Below are positions 7,193-14,489 of a DNA stretch of 21,471 nucleotides, one piece after another. Source of the DNA: an uncultured Carnobacteriaceae bacterium (GTDB taxonomy: Bacteria; Bacillota; Bacilli; Lactobacillales; Aerococcaceae); assembly GCA_938039195.1 (NCBI GenBank), contig CALHVK010000033.1:1-21471 (forward strand), given 5' to 3'. A program made the translations under genes and the position numbers. The notes under the pieces were generated by a model. That model searched no databases. It was not told where the DNA came from and saw only the letters and a program-made list of their open reading frames with translations. The stretch's first letter is position 1. Every line of letters starts with the position of its first letter.

Positions 7193-8206
7193 TTATTTCA
7201 CTTCTGTATAACCGATTGCTTCTAATTTTTGAGTTGCTGTAGCAAAGTCCGCAAACGTTGTTGAAATAACACGTGCGTCTTTAAGTTCCATCTTGCCTTC
7301 TTCATTTGTTATAAGGTTTGTAAATCCAACCGCATACACGTTTTTGAATCCGAAGCTACTTTCCACTTGAAGCGTCATTACTAAGTTCCCATTACCACGA
7401 ACAATATCATCCCCATACGAATATGAATTATCAACATTATTCGCTAGACCACGATAATAAGTTTTATCAAATGTTATCTTATCATTTCCGCTAAATTTCT
7501 TATTCACTTCTTCTTTTAGTTTTGCAATAATTTCGTCTTTGTTCTTAGCGTCATCAAGTTTTTCAGCAACTGTCTTCAATCCTTTAACAGGAAGTGTGAA
7601 GCTTCCGTCGCCTTCTAACACATAACCTCTGTCTTCTAATAGGTTAGCAAAATTACCGTCTAACACGATTTTGGCATCTTTTCCATTTTCTAATTTGCCA
7701 TTGTTTTCAACTTTGAAACGTAAGAATGACAATTTAGAATCTGTCACATGAACTTCTGCACGACCACCTTTGTTAAAGCCTTCCACTTCTAGTGAAGTGA
7801 TTTTTGCTAATTCTTCAGCCGTTAATTTTTTCGCTTCTTTTAACCCGCTGACTTTCACTTTTGTTTCTTTTGGAAGATTAAAGTATTTTTCAGCATCTTT
7901 ATCTGCAGAAAACGTGAAGGTAATTTCTTCGTCGTTTGATAACCCCTCTGTCTTACTTGGTGTTACTTTCACTTTTGTTGCAGCAGTACGAACTTCTGCT
8001 TCTGTTTTCGCATCTGCTTTAGGGTTCGCTAATAAGAACTCTTTTACTAATTCTTGAGTATTTACTTGATATACAAGTTCCCCTTTTGTATCTAATCCTG
8101 TAAAAGTTGTTTTGATGGAGTCACCAGCGTCTACTTTTTTTACGCCACAAGCAGCAAGTAACACAGTTGCTACTAAACAGAATAATGTTAACAGTCTTTT
8201 TTTCAT
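7193..8206 (-). CDS. Putative lipoprotein of unknown function
   Basis: 337 residues. The ATG has AGGAGGG six bases upstream. The lipoprotein signal is MKKRLLTLFCLVATVLLAAC with Cys20 lipidated, so the product is on the outer membrane face. The rest is soluble and Lys/Asp/Glu-rich. Residues about 29-125 follow a pattern I associate with Ig-like extracellular modules of Firmicutes: SIKTTFTGLDTKGELVY, then GLSNDEEITFTFS, then KVKVSGLKEAKKLT. A second stretch (about 180-215, ending GSFTLPVKGLKTVAEKL) echoes its end and may be another module. The last 120 residues have no recognised motif. It is a single gene with its own promoter and terminator, divergent from the phosphodiesterase gene. I do not recognise a function; nothing suggests an enzyme or a solute-binding fold. 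Confidence 0.85.
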   Translation of the reverse strand: MKKRLLTLFCLVATVLLAACGVKKVDAGDSIKTTFTGLDTKGELVYQVNTQELVKEFLLANPKADAKTEAEVRTAATKVKVTPSKTEGLSNDEEITFTFSADKDAEKYFNLPKETKVKVSGLKEAKKLTAEELAKITSLEVEGFNKGGRAEVHVTDSKLSFLRFKVENNGKLENGKDAKIVLDGNFANLLEDRGYVLEGDGSFTLPVKGLKTVAEKLDDAKNKDEIIAKLKEEVNKKFSGNDKITFDKTYYRGLANNVDNSYSYGDDIVRGNGNLVMTLQVESSFGFKNVYAVGFTNLITNEEGKMELKDARVISTTFADFATATQKLEAIGYTEVK

Positions 8207-8250
8207 GATTCCCTCCTGAAAAGCTTTTCTATTATTTGACTACTTTCATC

Positions 8251-8279
8251 ATTATAAGTTCTATTACATAACTTTTCAA
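8251..8279 (-). promoter_or_regulatory. Promoter of the lipoprotein gene
   Basis: On the minus strand, -35 TTGAAA (8279-8274), a 17-bp spacer and a consensus -10 TATAAT (8256-8251). This is the best sigma-A promoter in the window and suggests strong, possibly constitutive expression. Confidence 0.8.
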
Positions 8280-8359
8280 TACTATTTGCATCGACTTGCT
8301 CTTCTTTTTCGTTCGTGCTAAGGTGAATCTAACGAATTTTTATAAACGTCGGAGGCTTT

Positions 8360-10144
8360 ATGAATCAAAAAATTCCCGTATGGAAAACCATCCGCTTTAC
8401 ATTAGGCAATTTAATGCAAAACAGCTGGATGTATTTACGCAATTCCATCTTTTTACAATTTTTTATATCTGTATTTGGATTCGGTTTTTTAACACTTATT
8501 TTTCGCGGAATGCTCTTTATGACCGGGCAATCCAATTTGAACTTCGCCAATTTCAAGACGGTACTACTGAGTCCAGGATCCATTCCACTACTGATTCTCT
8601 ATTTATTGGCATTCGCGTTTCTTATTTTCATGGAGTTCTCGATACTCATCTTCATGATTTACGGAACGATTCGCGGCATTCATTTTTCATGGCGCAGTAG
8701 TATTCAAAATGCCTTTAGTGAACTCAAGCAATTACTAAACGGTCACTTTATTACGTTCTGGCTGTACTTTTTAACGCTCTTGCCGATTATTAATATTGGT
8801 GAGCTGACATTTATTTCTAAAAACATTACCATTCCCGAATTTATTACGGGCGAAATCACTAAGACGAGTAGCGGAATGTTCTTCTACTTTGGACTTACCG
8901 CTGTGCTGCTCTATCTTCACGCAAGAAGCGCCCTGGCAATTCCACTTCAGATTCTTACCGACCAGCCCTTTACAAAAAATATTGTCACGAGCTGGAAGTT
9001 GACGAAGAAGAATACTGTTCGGTTGCTCTTTATTTCGGCAGTCGTCGAAGGTGTCCTAGCGATTCTCGTTATTTTCATCTCACTTGGAAGTGTCGCCCTC
9101 GTTGAATTCATAGATCCAGACGGAAGCAATACCCTTCTTCTAAGTAGTGTATTAGCCATTGCCAAGTTGCTACAAGGCTTCATTATCCTTTATACAAAAA
9201 TTGCTACATTTATCTTTATGACGAAAATCATTCATGACCATAAATTAGCTTCTCTGGAAGTATACCATCACCATGAAGAAATTAAACATAAGCGTAAAAT
9301 CGTGACGGCCTTCGCCCTACTCTTTGTAACAGGAAGCGGGGTTCTCACGACGCTCACCACTTACAGGACTGAATCGGCCAATGACCCTATCATCATCGGT
9401 CACCGTGGCTATGTGAGTGAAGCCGTTGAGAACTCGATTGAAGGATTAAAAGCGGCTAAAGAAGCCGGCGCCAACATGGTAGAGATGGATATTCTCCTCA
9501 CGAAAGACCATCAATTCGTCGTGATGCACGACTATAACTTGAAACGATTGGCAGGTCTAAACAAACGCGTTCAAGACATGACTCTAGACGAAGTTCGTGG
9601 CCTCCCCATCGAACAAGACGGATTTACGAGTCATATCCCTACTTTTGAAGAGTTTTTCAAAGCGGCTAAAGAAATCGGTATGCCTCTCGTCATAGAGCTC
9701 AAGCCACATGGCGGTGAGCCTGCCAACTACGTAGATCTTTTCATCGCAAAATACAAAGAACTCGCCATCGACAACTCAAACAAAGTGATGTCACTTGATT
9801 TGAAAGTCATGGAAGAACTCGAGGAAAAAGCTCCCGAAATCACGACTGGTTTCGTAATCCCAATCCAATTTGGCGGTTTTGGAGACGCGAAGGTGGATTT
9901 CTACGTGGTGGAAGATTTTTCTTACCAAGAACTGGCGGTACTGCATGCGCAGGAGACAGGACATGAGGTGTTTGTCTGGACCATTAATACGGATGAAGCC
10001 CTCGAGAAATACGTAGACAGCCCGGTAAACGGAATCATCACAGACCAAGTCGCGCTCGCCAAAGCCATTCAGGAGGAGCACAAAACCAACAACAGTTTAA
10101 TGGACCGCTTCTTACGCACGTTGAATGTTACAATTGCTAAATAA
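8360..10144 (+). CDS. Membrane-anchored glycerophosphodiester phosphodiesterase
   Basis: 594 residues; GGAGG lies four to five bases before the ATG. The N-terminal approximately 330 residues hold several long hydrophobic segments (for example around 25-60, 75-105, 130-150, 170-190, 215-250 and a last one near 313-330). These match the GDPD-associated membrane domain. The C-terminal part is a GDPD TIM barrel: GHRGY with His348, ENS (357-359), VEMDI with Glu375 and Asp377, and VMHD with His390, then IELKPHG. These are the metal and acid/base residues of the family, and all are intact. It hydrolyses glycerophosphodiesters to glycerol-3-phosphate and an alcohol; the barrel should face outward, acting on lipid head-group or teichoic-acid products. 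A weak promoter (TTGCTC at 8296, 17 bp, TGcTAAGGT) may precede it. Repeat element A begins only 3 nt after the stop. Confidence 0.9.
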   Translation: MNQKIPVWKTIRFTLGNLMQNSWMYLRNSIFLQFFISVFGFGFLTLIFRGMLFMTGQSNLNFANFKTVLLSPGSIPLLILYLLAFAFLIFMEFSILIFMIYGTIRGIHFSWRSSIQNAFSELKQLLNGHFITFWLYFLTLLPIINIGELTFISKNITIPEFITGEITKTSSGMFFYFGLTAVLLYLHARSALAIPLQILTDQPFTKNIVTSWKLTKKNTVRLLFISAVVEGVLAILVIFISLGSVALVEFIDPDGSNTLLLSSVLAIAKLLQGFIILYTKIATFIFMTKIIHDHKLASLEVYHHHEEIKHKRKIVTAFALLFVTGSGVLTTLTTYRTESANDPIIIGHRGYVSEAVENSIEGLKAAKEAGANMVEMDILLTKDHQFVVMHDYNLKRLAGLNKRVQDMTLDEVRGLPIEQDGFTSHIPTFEEFFKAAKEIGMPLVIELKPHGGEPANYVDLFIAKYKELAIDNSNKVMSLDLKVMEELEEKAPEITTGFVIPIQFGGFGDAKVDFYVVEDFSYQELAVLHAQETGHEVFVWTINTDEALEKYVDSPVNGIITDQVALAKAIQEEHKTNNSLMDRFLRTLNVTIAK

Positions 10145-10146
10145 AA

Positions 10147-10335
10147 TAAAAACACTACTAGCTCCTTCGGAGGCCTACATAGTAGTGAGAACAGCTGCAC
10201 CGGATTGAGCCGAAGTCTCAATTCCTACCGAATTTCAAACGGACTCTAGAAAATAAATTTCCAGAGTCCGTAATTCTCTTCGGTTGCACTCGCTATTCTC
10301 ACTACTATAGTCTCCGAGGAGCTTTCGTGTTTTTA
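10147..10335 (-). repeat. Structured repeat element A (minus orientation)
   Basis: A 189-nt imperfect inverted repeat. The outer arms TAAAAACAC (10147-10155) and GTGTTTTTA (10327-10335) continue inward with AGCTCCT, CGGAG and ATAGTAGTGAGAA pairings. The conserved core is 10178-10309, read on the minus strand. It runs TATAGT, TGCAACCGAA, GAATTA, hairpin 1 (ACGGACTCT/AGAGTCCGT, 10239-10271), TTTGAAATTCGGTAGG, hairpin 2 (ATTGAG/CTCAAT with a C(UUCG)G loop, 10204-10222), CCGGTGC and ACTATG. CCGAA pairs with TTCGG below hairpin 1. The A/T-flanked outer ends may also terminate transcription of the phosphodiesterase gene. No coding capacity. Confidence 0.85.
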
Positions 10336-10416
10336 TTAGAGCACATTCAGATGGCGTAGAACCTGTGCATTCAACAATGTTGAGTGGGTTCTGAATGGAT
10401 TGGTGAGCCCGGTCTG

Positions 10417-10540
10417 TGTGAAGCGTATTTCTGGAGGGCGGGGAAAGGGAAAGGAGTCAGAGAGTGCTTGGCATTTTCTCCTCCATCCTAGCCTTTCCCA
10501 GCGGACAAACTTTGAAGTGCTTGCCCGCTATGGCTTCACA
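10417..10540. repeat. Branched inverted-repeat unit D
   Basis: Outer arms TGTGAAGC (10417-10424) and GCTTCACA (10533-10540) enclose two hairpins. One pairs GGGAAAGG around 10442-10449 with CCTTTCCC (10492-10499). The other pairs AGCGG-A-CAA (10500-10508) with TTG-C-CCGCT (10521-10529). The overall shape (outer stem plus two tip hairpins) echoes elements A-C, but GAATTA and the other core words are absent. It is therefore a relative at most, or a second family. Confidence 0.5.
10492..10526. repeat. 35-bp direct repeat, copy 1
   Basis: It begins CCTTTCCCAGCGGACAAAC and ends CTTGCCC, and is identical to 10784-10818 except at one base (g10519 versus t10811). The two copies flank element B at a distance of 292 bp. 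Copy 1 forms the right half of unit D. Confidence 0.9.
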
Positions 10541-10612
10541 AAAATAAAGGATTTGTTCCAATAAAAAGATGAGCCCGAGTAGAATAAAATAAGCGGAGGG
10601 CTTTCCAGACTC

Positions 10613-10747
10613 TATAGTAAAAGCTATAAGGATTTGCAACCGAAATGAATTAGAGGGGCACTGCGGTTTATCCGCAATGCCCCTCTTTGAAGTTCGGCAG
10701 GAGTTGAGACCTTGGCTCAACCCGGTGCCCTTATAGCCTTTACTATG
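10613..10747 (+). repeat. Structured repeat element B (plus orientation)
   Basis: A 135-nt core. The outer stem is 10613-10631 with 10729-10747 (17 of 19 paired by Watson-Crick; ends TATAGT and ACTATG). Inside, ACCGAA leads to GAATTA (10647-10652). Hairpin 1 (10652-10686) has AGAGGGGCA/TGCCCCTCT and TGCGG/CCGCA around a C-A mismatch. It is followed by TTTGAAGTTCGGCAGG, hairpin 2 (GTTGAG/CTCAAC, 10703-10721, C(CUUG)G loop), then CCCGGTGCCC. CCGAA (10640-10644) pairs with TTCGG (10693-10697). It aligns over its whole core with A (reverse strand) and C. Confidence 0.87.
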
Positions 10748-10783
10748 AAGATGTCTAGGACACTACACATACTACCTCGTCTC

Positions 10784-10818
10784 CCTTTCCCAGCGGACAA
10801 ACTTTGAAGTTCTTGCCC
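10784..10818. repeat. 35-bp direct repeat, copy 2
   Basis: 34 of 35 bases match copy 1 at 10492-10526. Here the right hairpin partner is lost (CCCATACTGG instead of CCCGCT), so it looks like a truncated or rearranged copy of unit D. It lies between two GATGTCTA words (10750-10757 and 10825-10832). Confidence 0.9.
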
Positions 10819-10845
10819 ATACTGGATGTCTAAGATGATAGAAAG

Positions 10846-11170
10846 CCAAGGGATACTGCTTCGTACAACGAATGAAACATAACAAAAAAGCCTCTATGCG
10901 AAAAGACTTTCCACAACAAGGAATCCTTCGGATGTATAGTGGTAATCGTAAGGGAATCATAACCAATGTGAATTACTGACTCTAGGGTGTAACCCGTAGA
11001 GTCAGTTTGAAGCTTGGTAGTCAGGAGACATTTGACTCCTGACGGTATCCTTACAATTACCACTATACAAACATCCGAAAGGATTCGAAGGTTGTGGAAC
11101 TGCTCTTCAATATAGAGGCTTTTTAACTGTTAATGATTTATTGTGAGCTACTACATAGAGTATCCCTTGG
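10846..11170 (+). repeat. Structured repeat element C with long outer arms
   Basis: Nested arms: CCAAGGGATACT (10846-10857) with AGTATCCCTTGG (11159-11170); AAAAAGCCTCTAT (10885-10897) with ATAGAGGCTTTTT (11112-11124); and TTCCACAAC, GAATCCT, TTCGGATG, TATAGTGGTAAT and GTAAGG (10909-10952) with their complements at 11049-11099. The core is 10935-11067: TATAGT, ACCAA, GAATTA (10970-10975), hairpin 1 (CTGACTCTA/TAGAGTCAG, 10976-11005), TTTGAAGCTTGGTAG, hairpin 2 (GTCAGGAG/CTCCTGAC, 11020-11043), CGGT, ACTATA. Here ACCAA pairs with TTGGT where A and B have CCGAA with TTCGG. The right outer arm ends 7 nt from the serS stop codon. The GGCTTTTT end could terminate transcription on the plus strand. 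Confidence 0.87.
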
Positions 11171-11177
11171 ATTCCTA

Positions 11178-12455
11178 CTATCCGATTTTTGTAACGCCAC
11201 CCATGTATGGTACAAGCACTTCAGGGATTGTCACGCTACCGTCTTCGTTTTGATAGTTCTCTAGGATAGCTGCCACAGTACGTCCTACTGCCAATCCTGA
11301 ACCATTTAATGTGTGCACCAATTCAATCTTGCCGCTGTCTTCACGACGGAAACGAATTTTCGCACGACGCGCTTGGAAGTCCACACAGTTTGAGCAAGAA
11401 CTAATTTCACGGTAAGTATCTTGCGCTGGAATCCACACTTCAACGTCATAAGTCTTCGCTGCTGAGAATCCCATGTCGCCAGTACATAACACGATTGTAC
11501 GGAATGGTAAGCCTAATCCGCGTAATACATCTTCTGCGTTATCTGTCATTTTTTCTAATTCATCGAATGAATCTTCAGGTTTTGCGAATTTCACCATTTC
11601 TACTTTGTTAAATTGGTGAAGACGGATTAATCCACGAGTGTCGCGGCCCGCACTACCCGCTTCAGAACGGAATGATGGGCTAAGCGCTGTGAAGTAGATT
11701 GGTAATTGCGCTTCGTCTAAGATTTCGTTTGCGTAGTAGTTTGTTAATGGCACTTCTGCTGTTGGGATTAATGTTAAGTTGCGTTCGTCTGTTAATTGGA
11801 ACACATCTTCTTTGAATTTAGGGAATTGACCTGTACCGTACATTGATTGTTCGTTAACCATGTATGGTGTGATCATTTCGGTGTAGGCATGTTTTTCAAC
11901 ATGTAAATCAAGCATGTAGTTGTAGATGGCACGTTCTAGGCGAGCTCCAAGGCCTTTATAGTATAAGAAACGGCTTCCTGATACTTTAGCTCCGCGTTCG
12001 AAGTCTAAGATATCTAGAGCTTCTGCCACTTCCCAGTGAGGTTTTGGTTCAAAGTCGAATACGCGAGGAGTTCCTTCGCGGCGAACTTCTACGTTTTCTG
12101 TTTCATCTGCCCCTACCGGAACACCTTCTGCAGCTGTGTTTGGTAAGCGAGATGCGATGTATTCTACTTTTTCTTCCACTTCGGCTAAATGAGCGTCTGT
12201 TGCTTTGATGTCTTCGCCGACTTGTTTCATTTCAGCGATTTTCTCTGTTGCGTCTTCCTTGTTGCGTTTTAGAAGAGAGATTTCCTCTGTCACCGTATTG
12301 CGGTATTGTTTTAATTGTTCTGTTTTTGTGATGAGTGCGCGACGTTCTTCATCTAAGTCACGTAACTCTTCTACTGTTGCGCGGTCCACTCCACGGTTTC
12401 CTAGCGCTGTAGCCACTTCTTCAAAATTTTCACGAATGCGTTTGATATCTAACAT
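11178..12455 (-). CDS. serS: Seryl-tRNA synthetase
   Basis: 425 residues from the ATG at 12455 (GGAGGG six bases upstream), the usual SerRS length. An in-frame opening 54 codons upstream runs through the T-box and is not used. The N-terminal antiparallel coiled-coil arm (about 25-105) that grips the long variable arm of tRNA-Ser is present. The class II core shows TAEV (232-235), motif 2 FRSEAG (262-267) with RLHQF (278-282), and motif 3 GSGLAVGRT (385-393) with Arg392. It charges tRNA-Ser with serine in the cytoplasm. Expression should be controlled by the T-box leader, which senses uncharged tRNA-Ser. The gene's 3' end borders repeat element C. Confidence 0.97.
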   Translation of the reverse strand: MLDIKRIRENFEEVATALGNRGVDRATVEELRDLDEERRALITKTEQLKQYRNTVTEEISLLKRNKEDATEKIAEMKQVGEDIKATDAHLAEVEEKVEYIASRLPNTAAEGVPVGADETENVEVRREGTPRVFDFEPKPHWEVAEALDILDFERGAKVSGSRFLYYKGLGARLERAIYNYMLDLHVEKHAYTEMITPYMVNEQSMYGTGQFPKFKEDVFQLTDERNLTLIPTAEVPLTNYYANEILDEAQLPIYFTALSPSFRSEAGSAGRDTRGLIRLHQFNKVEMVKFAKPEDSFDELEKMTDNAEDVLRGLGLPFRTIVLCTGDMGFSAAKTYDVEVWIPAQDTYREISSCSNCVDFQARRAKIRFRREDSGKIELVHTLNGSGLAVGRTVAAILENYQNEDGSVTIPEVLVPYMGGVTKIG

Positions 12456-12485
12456 TATTTTCCCTCCATTTTGTGTTTTCTGTAT

Positions 12486-12728
12486 AAAAAAATACTCCGT
12501 CCCAGACAATTGTCTAAGGGACGAAGTAGAGTAATTTTCTTCGCGGTACCACCCGGTTTCAATGTTTCCATTGCGCTCATTTGTGGGATAACGGTTTTCT
12601 CCGGATAGCTTAATCAATGTTTTCGCTCTCGCACCGTATGTGGATTCGCTGGTCTCTCTTTACTAGTTTTCACCAACCACTAGCTCTCTACAAAAGGATC
12701 GCAGGTACTATTCATACTGTATCATTTG
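12486..12728 (-). promoter_or_regulatory. T-box riboswitch leader of serS (specifier UCC)
   Basis: Read on the minus strand, Stem I contains the typical AGAGAGCTAGTGGTTGGTG segment (about 12689-12671) and a specifier loop GAA-TCC-AC with specifier TCC at 12644-12642, a serine codon. The conserved T-box GGGTGGTACCGCG is at 12554-12542. The terminator (stem arms within 12493-12528, TACTTCGTCCC side against GGGACGGAGTA) is followed by seven T (12492-12486). Uncharged tRNA-Ser(GGA) would pair with the specifier and T-box and favour read-through into serS. Confidence 0.95.
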
Positions 12729-12734
12729 TCTAAA

Positions 12735-12763
12735 ATTGTACACGTCTCTAGTGAAAAGTGCAA
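12735..12763 (-). promoter_or_regulatory. Promoter of the serS T-box leader
   Basis: -35 TTGCAC (12763-12758), a 17-bp spacer and -10 TACAAT (12740-12735) on the minus strand. The predicted start near 12728 agrees with the 5' end of Stem I. Confidence 0.7.
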
Positions 12764-12781
12764 GCCTTTTAGCAAAAATTC

Positions 12782-14179
12782 CTATTCAGTAGCTGCAGGC
12801 GCAAAGAGATTTTGGATGTTGTTCCAAATACCACCAAAGAAGTCTTGAACTTTATGAATCATTTGTTCGAAAAATCCTTTCGCTCCACGCATGCTTTCTG
12901 TCACAACGCTGGATGTTTCCACATCAAAAGCGGCTAAGGCTTCCACTGTCCCGTGGTCTTTGCCATCGACATACCCAAGATTCTCTCCTGGCATTTCAAA
13001 GGTTAATGTTCCCACGGTTTGTCCAGCCTTAATCGGCGCTTTCACTTTCCCATCTTCGGTCTTCAACTCTTCTAATGGAGTGAAGCCAATTTTAATTTGG
13101 CTGAGTGCTGTTCCTTTTGGTACGGCCGCAATAAAGGTTTTTCCGTAATCCACGCCAAGCGTTTCTTCCGATCCACCTTCCAATTGGATTGGCGCTAAGT
13201 TTTGCACAGATTTTCCTGGCGCGCCCACGATTAAGCCTTCATATTTTTTGAAAAGCTCATCTAAAATATGTCTCGTAACTTTGAAACGATTTAACGGCTC
13301 TTTAGAACCCATCGATACGACAATGACCGAGAAGCCATTGCGTGTGGCAGTCGTAGTGATAGATGCCCCACTTGCATCACTCGTTCCAGTCTTCAACCCT
13401 GTAACCCCTTCGTATTCGAAGAGCAGTCCTGGAAGAAGGTAGTTAAAGTTGTCCATCTTCGTTGTTCCTGAACCATTTGGTCTAAAGGTTTGTGTTGGAA
13501 TCGATGATACTTTTAAAATCTCAGGGAAATCATTCACCAAGTTCTTTGCGATAATCGCCACCGAACGAGCTGACATGCTATTTTCATCTTCATCGCCATA
13601 GGACGGATTCTTATCAGCTCCACCGTATTTATTAGGTAGACCCGTTACGTTGATGATTGTTGCGTCTTTAATGCCCCACTCATCGAGTTTGGCTTTCATT
13701 CGTTCAATCCATTTCGCTTCAGAACCACCGATATACTCGGCCACTGCTAATGTTGCGGCGTTGGCTGAATAGATGGAAATCGCGTCGAACAATTCTTTAA
13801 TTGTGTATTTTTCACTTGGTAGAAGTGGCACGTTCGATAAGCTATAGTTCGCACTCAGTTGATGAACGCGGTCACTTACTGGAATTTGTGTTTCCCATGT
13901 TACTTCTCCATTTTTTATCGCTTCTAAAATTAAATATTGTGTAATCATTTTACTCATGGAAGCAATCCCGCGAACTTCATCTTGATTGTTTTGCATCAAA
14001 ATTTTTCCGCTCGTTTGCTCGATTGCAATGTAGCTTTTTACATCTTCAATCGCAGCTGCTTCCTCTTTTGCTTTTGCGTCATCTTGCGCATAAATTGCTG
14101 GTGTTACCGTTGTGGCTCCTACAGCGAAAATGCTGAGTGCACAGACGATTTTCTTCACCCATGTACGAGGACTTTTCAT
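12782..14179 (-). CDS. dacA: D-alanyl-D-alanine carboxypeptidase (PBP5/DacA type)
   Basis: 465 residues with a Sec signal peptide (charged start, hydrophobic 11-30, cleavage probably after AIYA31). The penicillin-binding motifs are intact: SxxK as S74-M-S-K77, SxN as S138-A-N140, and KTG as K263-T-G265. A PBP5-type C-terminal beta domain follows (about 310-415). The protein ends with an amphipathic helix rich in Phe/Trp (GFFEQMIHKVQDFFGGIWNNI) that anchors such enzymes to the membrane. It removes the terminal D-Ala of peptidoglycan pentapeptides, which limits cross-linking. AGGAGA lies nine bases before the ATG. It is a single gene. No clear hairpin terminator is visible between its stop and the serS promoter. 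Confidence 0.94.
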   Translation of the reverse strand: MKSPRTWVKKIVCALSIFAVGATTVTPAIYAQDDAKAKEEAAAIEDVKSYIAIEQTSGKILMQNNQDEVRGIASMSKMITQYLILEAIKNGEVTWETQIPVSDRVHQLSANYSLSNVPLLPSEKYTIKELFDAISIYSANAATLAVAEYIGGSEAKWIERMKAKLDEWGIKDATIINVTGLPNKYGGADKNPSYGDEDENSMSARSVAIIAKNLVNDFPEILKVSSIPTQTFRPNGSGTTKMDNFNYLLPGLLFEYEGVTGLKTGTSDASGASITTTATRNGFSVIVVSMGSKEPLNRFKVTRHILDELFKKYEGLIVGAPGKSVQNLAPIQLEGGSEETLGVDYGKTFIAAVPKGTALSQIKIGFTPLEELKTEDGKVKAPIKAGQTVGTLTFEMPGENLGYVDGKDHGTVEALAAFDVETSSVVTESMRGAKGFFEQMIHKVQDFFGGIWNNIQNLFAPAATE

Positions 14180-14217
14180 TATGTATATCTCCTAATTTCT
14201 CTCAAATCTGCTTACTA

Positions 14218-14246
14218 ATGTTACCGAAAATTGAGGGGAAAAACAA
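14218..14246 (-). promoter_or_regulatory. Probable promoter of dacA
   Basis: -35 TTGTTT (14246-14241), 17-bp spacer, -10 TAACAT (14223-14218) on the minus strand. The spacing is good but both boxes are imperfect. Confidence 0.45.
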
Positions 14247-14363
14247 TGGTAAACTGATTAATCTTTTATTACAAAATAGGAAGGATTTTTTAATCTCATA
14301 TTCGGTTTCTGTTCGAGCAATTTTCCATATTCCCACCCCTATGCGATTCATTCTTTTCTTATG

Positions 14364-14381
14364 TATTACAGCGTTGTAATA
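14364..14381. promoter_or_regulatory. 18-bp interrupted palindrome, possible operator
   Basis: TATTACA-GCGT-TGTAATA, with perfect 7-bp arms, lies in the 357-bp gap between dacA and the glycerate kinase gene. It resembles operators of small winged-helix or TetR-like repressors but matches no consensus I can name. Besides the two promoters, the cre-like site and this palindrome, I see nothing else in 14180-14536. Confidence 0.35.
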
Positions 14382-14489
14382 TTCGAAAAAATCACCCCAA
14401 ATTTTAACTCTAATAGATTAAAACAAGCGCTCTTCTGTTTTAGCTTTTTCAAATTCATAAAAATTCCTATTTTTCTCAATATTTTTAAT

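Noticed and set aside
10457..11063. Open frames of 64-87 codons on the minus strand in the phosphodiesterase-serS gap
   Set aside because: They run through the repeat elements, lack ribosome sites, and their residues reflect hairpin arms and the 35-bp repeat.
10147..11170. Retron, CRISPR, integron attC or group II intron as explanation of the repeats
   Set aside because: No reverse transcriptase, cas, integrase or maturase gene is visible. Copies are not regularly spaced short repeats. The conserved words do not match attC or intron domain V as I know them.
12456..12617. 54-codon N-terminal extension of serS
   Set aside because: It reads through the T-box and terminator. SerRS normally has 425 residues, which matches the start at 12455.
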